Made by a program: the position numbers and the translations under genes. A stretch of DNA of 7,616 bases, from the NCBI GenBank assembly GCA_007130025.1, contig SLTF01000176.1, positions 1 to 7,616 on the forward strand, given 5' to 3'. Under the pieces are notes generated by a model that made no database searches, had not been told where the DNA came from, and was given only the letters and a program-made list of their open reading frames with translations. Source of the DNA: Spirochaetales bacterium. GTDB taxonomy: Bacteria; Spirochaetota; Spirochaetia; DSM-27196; PWMO01. Shown one piece after another: positions 5,682 through 7,616 of this stretch. Position 1 is the stretch's first letter. Each line of letters starts with the position of its first letter.

Positions 5682-6500
5682 CTACACCAGCCTTTTGCGG
5701 ATCGAGCTGCTGACCAGATCAATGGCCAGGACGACAAAGAATGAAATCATGATGATGACGCCCACCCGGTCAAACCGCCGGAACGCCAACGCCTGCTCGA
5801 AGGTCTGTCCGATTCCCCCCGCGCCCACGTATCCGAGCACCGCTGCCGCGCGCACGTTCACCTCGAATCCGTAGAGCGTATACGACATGTACTGTGGAAG
5901 GATCTGCGGCAGCACGGCGTAGCGCAGGATGTTCATCTTGTTGGCGCCAAGCGACATCAGCGCCTCAACCTGGCCGTAGTCAATCGACTCGATCGACTCG
6001 AAGGTGAGTTTCGATATCAGGCCAAAGGTGAAGACCGACAGCGCCATCACACCGCTGAATGCGCCAATCCCGAAGATCGCCACGAAGAGCGACGCAAGCA
6101 CCATCGCGGGGATGGTGCGAAAGATATTCAGAATGAACCGGAGCGGCTTGCTGATCCATGGTTTCTGCAGGAAGTTCTCCGCGGCAAGCACTGCGGTGGG
6201 AAGGGCCAGCAGCGCACCCCAGAAGGTGCCCACGATCGCCATGCGGATGGTCTCAATCATGGGACTGTAGATGCGCGGCGTGAACGACCAGTCGGGCTCC
6301 AGGAACATGCGCCGGAGTAACCGGCCGCCACGCTGGAAGTTGGCGAGAATCTGGAAGACGTTGAACCCGGCAAACCAGGCGCTTCCTACGATGAGCGCGG
6401 TTACCCCCAGAATGATCAGGTTGCGCCGGAGGTGGTTTGGCCGGGGAACGACGATTGGCTCATGCGCTCCGGTTGCCTGCTGCGGAGCCGTTGCACTCAT
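5682..6500 (-). CDS. phnE: phosphonate/phosphate-type ABC importer permease (first PhnE)
   Basis: A 272-residue inner-membrane permease. Hydrophobic helices lie at about 29-46, 83-107, 127-147, 149-164 and 244-265. The EAA loop begins EALMSLGANKMNILRYAVLPQ (179-199) and is the contact site for the ATPase. The downstream segments SYTLYGFEVNVRAAAVLGYVG and GAGGIG (206-231) are family hallmarks. The ATG (6500-6498) overlaps the phnC stop as ATGA and has GGAGAG (6511-6506) as ribosome-binding site, so translation is coupled to phnC. It is clearly paralogous to the next gene, with which it likely forms a heterodimeric channel. The ligand may be phosphonate, phosphite or phosphate esters; sequence alone cannot choose. 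Confidence 0.93.
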   Translation of the reverse strand: MSATAPQQATGAHEPIVVPRPNHLRRNLIILGVTALIVGSAWFAGFNVFQILANFQRGGRLLRRMFLEPDWSFTPRIYSPMIETIRMAIVGTFWGALLALPTAVLAAENFLQKPWISKPLRFILNIFRTIPAMVLASLFVAIFGIGAFSGVMALSVFTFGLISKLTFESIESIDYGQVEALMSLGANKMNILRYAVLPQILPQYMSYTLYGFEVNVRAAAVLGYVGAGGIGQTFEQALAFRRFDRVGVIIMISFFVVLAIDLVSSSIRKRLV

Positions 6501-7279
6501 ACTCGCTCTCCGAGCACCTCGTCGTGGTGGATCGGGCGGCCGTACACCTTCTCCATGTCGTTGAAGAACTGCGCCTTGTTCATGCCCTTCATCGGCACGT
6601 CATAGACAATCCGGCCGGCGCGAATTCCCACAACGCGTGTGGCGTACTTCCAGGCGAGGTCAACGTGGTGAAGGTTTGCAACCGTGGTAATGCCGTCTTC
6701 GGTGTTGATCTGCTTGAGGTAGTCCATTACCTGGATGGTGGTGATGGGATCGAGCGACGCCACCGGTTCATCGGCGAGCATCACCTTGGGCTCCTGCGCG
6801 AGCGCCCGCGCAATGGCCACGCGCTGCTGCTGTCCGCCGGAGAGCTCGCTCGCCCGGGTGTGGACCTTCTCCAGGATGTCGACGCGCTGAAGCGCACGAT
6901 ACGCGATCTGCTTGTCTTCCTCCGGGAAGAGTCCGAACACGGTTCTCCACGTGGGGTGATAAGCAACCCGACCCGACAACACGTTGTTCAGGACCGAAAG
7001 CCGCTTGACGATGTTGAAGCCCTGGAAGATCATGCCGATCTCGCGGCGAACCCTCCGCAGAACCTTGCCGTGCACCTTGTTGACCGTGACGCCGTCAACC
7101 ACGACATCGCCGCTGGTGTTATCGATGAGCTGATTGATCAGTCGGAGGAAGGTTGACTTGCCGGCCCCGGAAAGTCCGATGACGGCGACAAACTCGCCGG
7201 GCTCGATGGTGATCGAGATATCGGTCAGCGCCTTGACCCCGTTGGGATAGGTCTTGCTGACGTTGACAAACTGGATCAT
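6497..7279 (-). CDS. phnC: phosphonate/phosphate-type ABC importer ATPase (PhnC)
   Basis: A 260-residue cytoplasmic ATPase that would power the importer. Motifs in order: Walker A GLSGAGKST (35-43), Q-loop Gln86 in MIFQGFNIV, signature LSGGQ (146-150), Walker B VMLADE (166-171) with catalytic Glu171, D-loop SLDP (175-178) and H-loop His204 in ANLHHVDLA. The NIVKRLSVLNNVLSGR segment after the Q-loop is characteristic of PhnC rather than of generic amino-acid or phosphate (PstB) ATPases. The ATG at 7279 has a strong GGAGG eight bases upstream. An earlier in-frame ATG at 7414 would add 45 unlikely residues running through the divergent promoter. First gene of a phnC-phnE-phnE operon. Confidence 0.95.
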   Translation of the reverse strand: MIQFVNVSKTYPNGVKALTDISITIEPGEFVAVIGLSGAGKSTFLRLINQLIDNTSGDVVVDGVTVNKVHGKVLRRVRREIGMIFQGFNIVKRLSVLNNVLSGRVAYHPTWRTVFGLFPEEDKQIAYRALQRVDILEKVHTRASELSGGQQQRVAIARALAQEPKVMLADEPVASLDPITTIQVMDYLKQINTEDGITTVANLHHVDLAWKYATRVVGIRAGRIVYDVPMKGMNKAQFFNDMEKVYGRPIHHDEVLGERV

Positions 7280-7325
7280 AGGCGATTCCTCCGGAGTACC
7301 TGCGGCCGAAGTTCGAACACCGCGC

Positions 7326-7354
7326 ATTCTAATGGTTTTCTCATTGATAGTACA
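7326..7354 (-). promoter_or_regulatory. possible promoter for phnC-phnE-phnE
   Basis: On the minus strand TAGAAT (7331-7326) is one mismatch from the -10 consensus. With a 17-base spacer the -35 would be TGTACT (7354-7349), a poor match. A start near 7319 would leave a leader of about 40 bases before phnC. An activator-dependent promoter is possible. Chosen because a promoter must lie in this 134-base divergent region. Confidence 0.35.
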
Positions 7355-7383
7355 TATACACACATCACGACCGGGAGTATAAT
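7355..7383 (+). promoter_or_regulatory. promoter for the phnD-like gene
   Basis: TATAAT (7378-7383) is a perfect -10 box. TATACA (7355-7360) is a partial -35 (four of six consensus bases) at the ideal 17-base spacing. Expected start is near 7390, about 24 bases before the ATG. It is back to back with the phnC promoter region, so one regulator bound here could control both transcripts. Confidence 0.65.
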
Positions 7384-7413
7384 TTGGCCACCAACAATAA
7401 GGAGGAGTGAACA

Positions 7414-7616
7414 ATGAAGAAACGAATCATGTTCGCCCTGATAATTCTGATCGCCGTCAGCGCCCTGCTCTCCGCAGCCGGCCGCGCTGAAGGCACCGCC
7501 CCGCGCTACGTCAGCCCCGAGACGCTGCAGGTGCAGCTGATTCCGTCGCGGGATGCCGCCTATCTGGACGCTCAGCGTCTGCCGATGCAGCAGCTGCTTT
7601 CCGCCCAGCTGGGCAT
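7414..7616 (+). CDS. phnD: PhnD-like phosphonate/phosphate-type substrate-binding protein, N-terminal part
   Basis: The frame runs from ATG 7414 off the end of the window (67 complete codons). GGAGG (7401-7405) lies eight bases before the ATG. The N-terminus is a Sec signal peptide: basic MKKR, a hydrophobic core (residues 5-22), and a likely type I cleavage after GRA at residue 25. There is no lipobox Cys, so the mature protein should be periplasmic and soluble. Mature residues LQVQLIPSRDAAYLDAQR followed by LPMQQLLSAQLG match the start of PhnD-type binding proteins, where this strand and helix form part of the first lobe. Its divergence from phnC-phnE-phnE and the importer family next door support the assignment. 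Ligand residues lie outside the window, so the ligand is undetermined. Confidence 0.82.
   Translation, partial: MKKRIMFALIILIAVSALLSAAGRAEGTAPRYVSPETLQVQLIPSRDAAYLDAQRLPMQQLLSAQLG

Noticed and set aside
7345..7367. Pho-box-like or other operator in the divergent phn region
   Set aside because: TGAT and ATCA flank a 15-base core, but the interior shows no symmetry and no direct CTGTCAT-type repeats are visible, so no named operator can be supported.

Overview
The window is a compact, gene-dense stretch of GC-rich bacterial DNA (about 60% GC by eye). It is dominated by two ABC transport systems. The divergent 3' gene has a Sec signal peptide without a lipobox, which suggests a free periplasmic binding protein and hence a diderm (Gram-negative type) host. 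A GC-rich spirochaete would fit, but that is an impression from sequence style, not a demonstrated assignment.

Layout from left to right: (1) bases 1-867, + strand: the C-terminal part of an alpha/beta hydrolase whose start lies outside the window. (2) bases 886-4537, - strand: two overlapping genes for the halves of a heterodimeric ABC exporter of the BmrC/BmrD (YheI/YheH), LmrCD, TM287/288 type. They converge on the hydrolase with only 18 bases between the stops. (3) bases 4538-4867: a 330-base leader/control region. It holds a near-consensus sigma70 promoter (TTGACA-17-TATATT, - strand), a 28-codon leader ORF with a good Shine-Dalgarno sequence, and several hairpins, some mutually exclusive, before the exporter start. 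(4) bases 4868-7279, - strand: a tightly coupled phosphonate/phosphate-type importer operon, phnC (ATPase) then two tandem phnE permease genes. (5) bases 7280-7413: a divergent promoter region. (6) bases 7414-7616, + strand: the first 67 codons of a PhnD-like substrate-binding protein that runs off the window.

How they work together: the PhnD-like protein would capture a phosphonate, phosphite or phosphate-type ligand in the periplasm and deliver it to a channel built from the two PhnE proteins, driven by PhnC. No C-P lyase or other catabolic gene is visible, so the substrate is undecided. The exporter halves carry complementary degenerate ATP-site motifs, as expected of an asymmetric heterodimer that expels drugs or lipophilic compounds.

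The most interesting part is the exporter leader. Promoter, short translated ORF and alternative RNA structures resemble the leader-peptide attenuation known for bmrCD of Bacillus subtilis (the bmrB leader), but the peptide here is not one I recognise. No tRNA, rRNA, CRISPR, insertion sequence or phage feature was seen.
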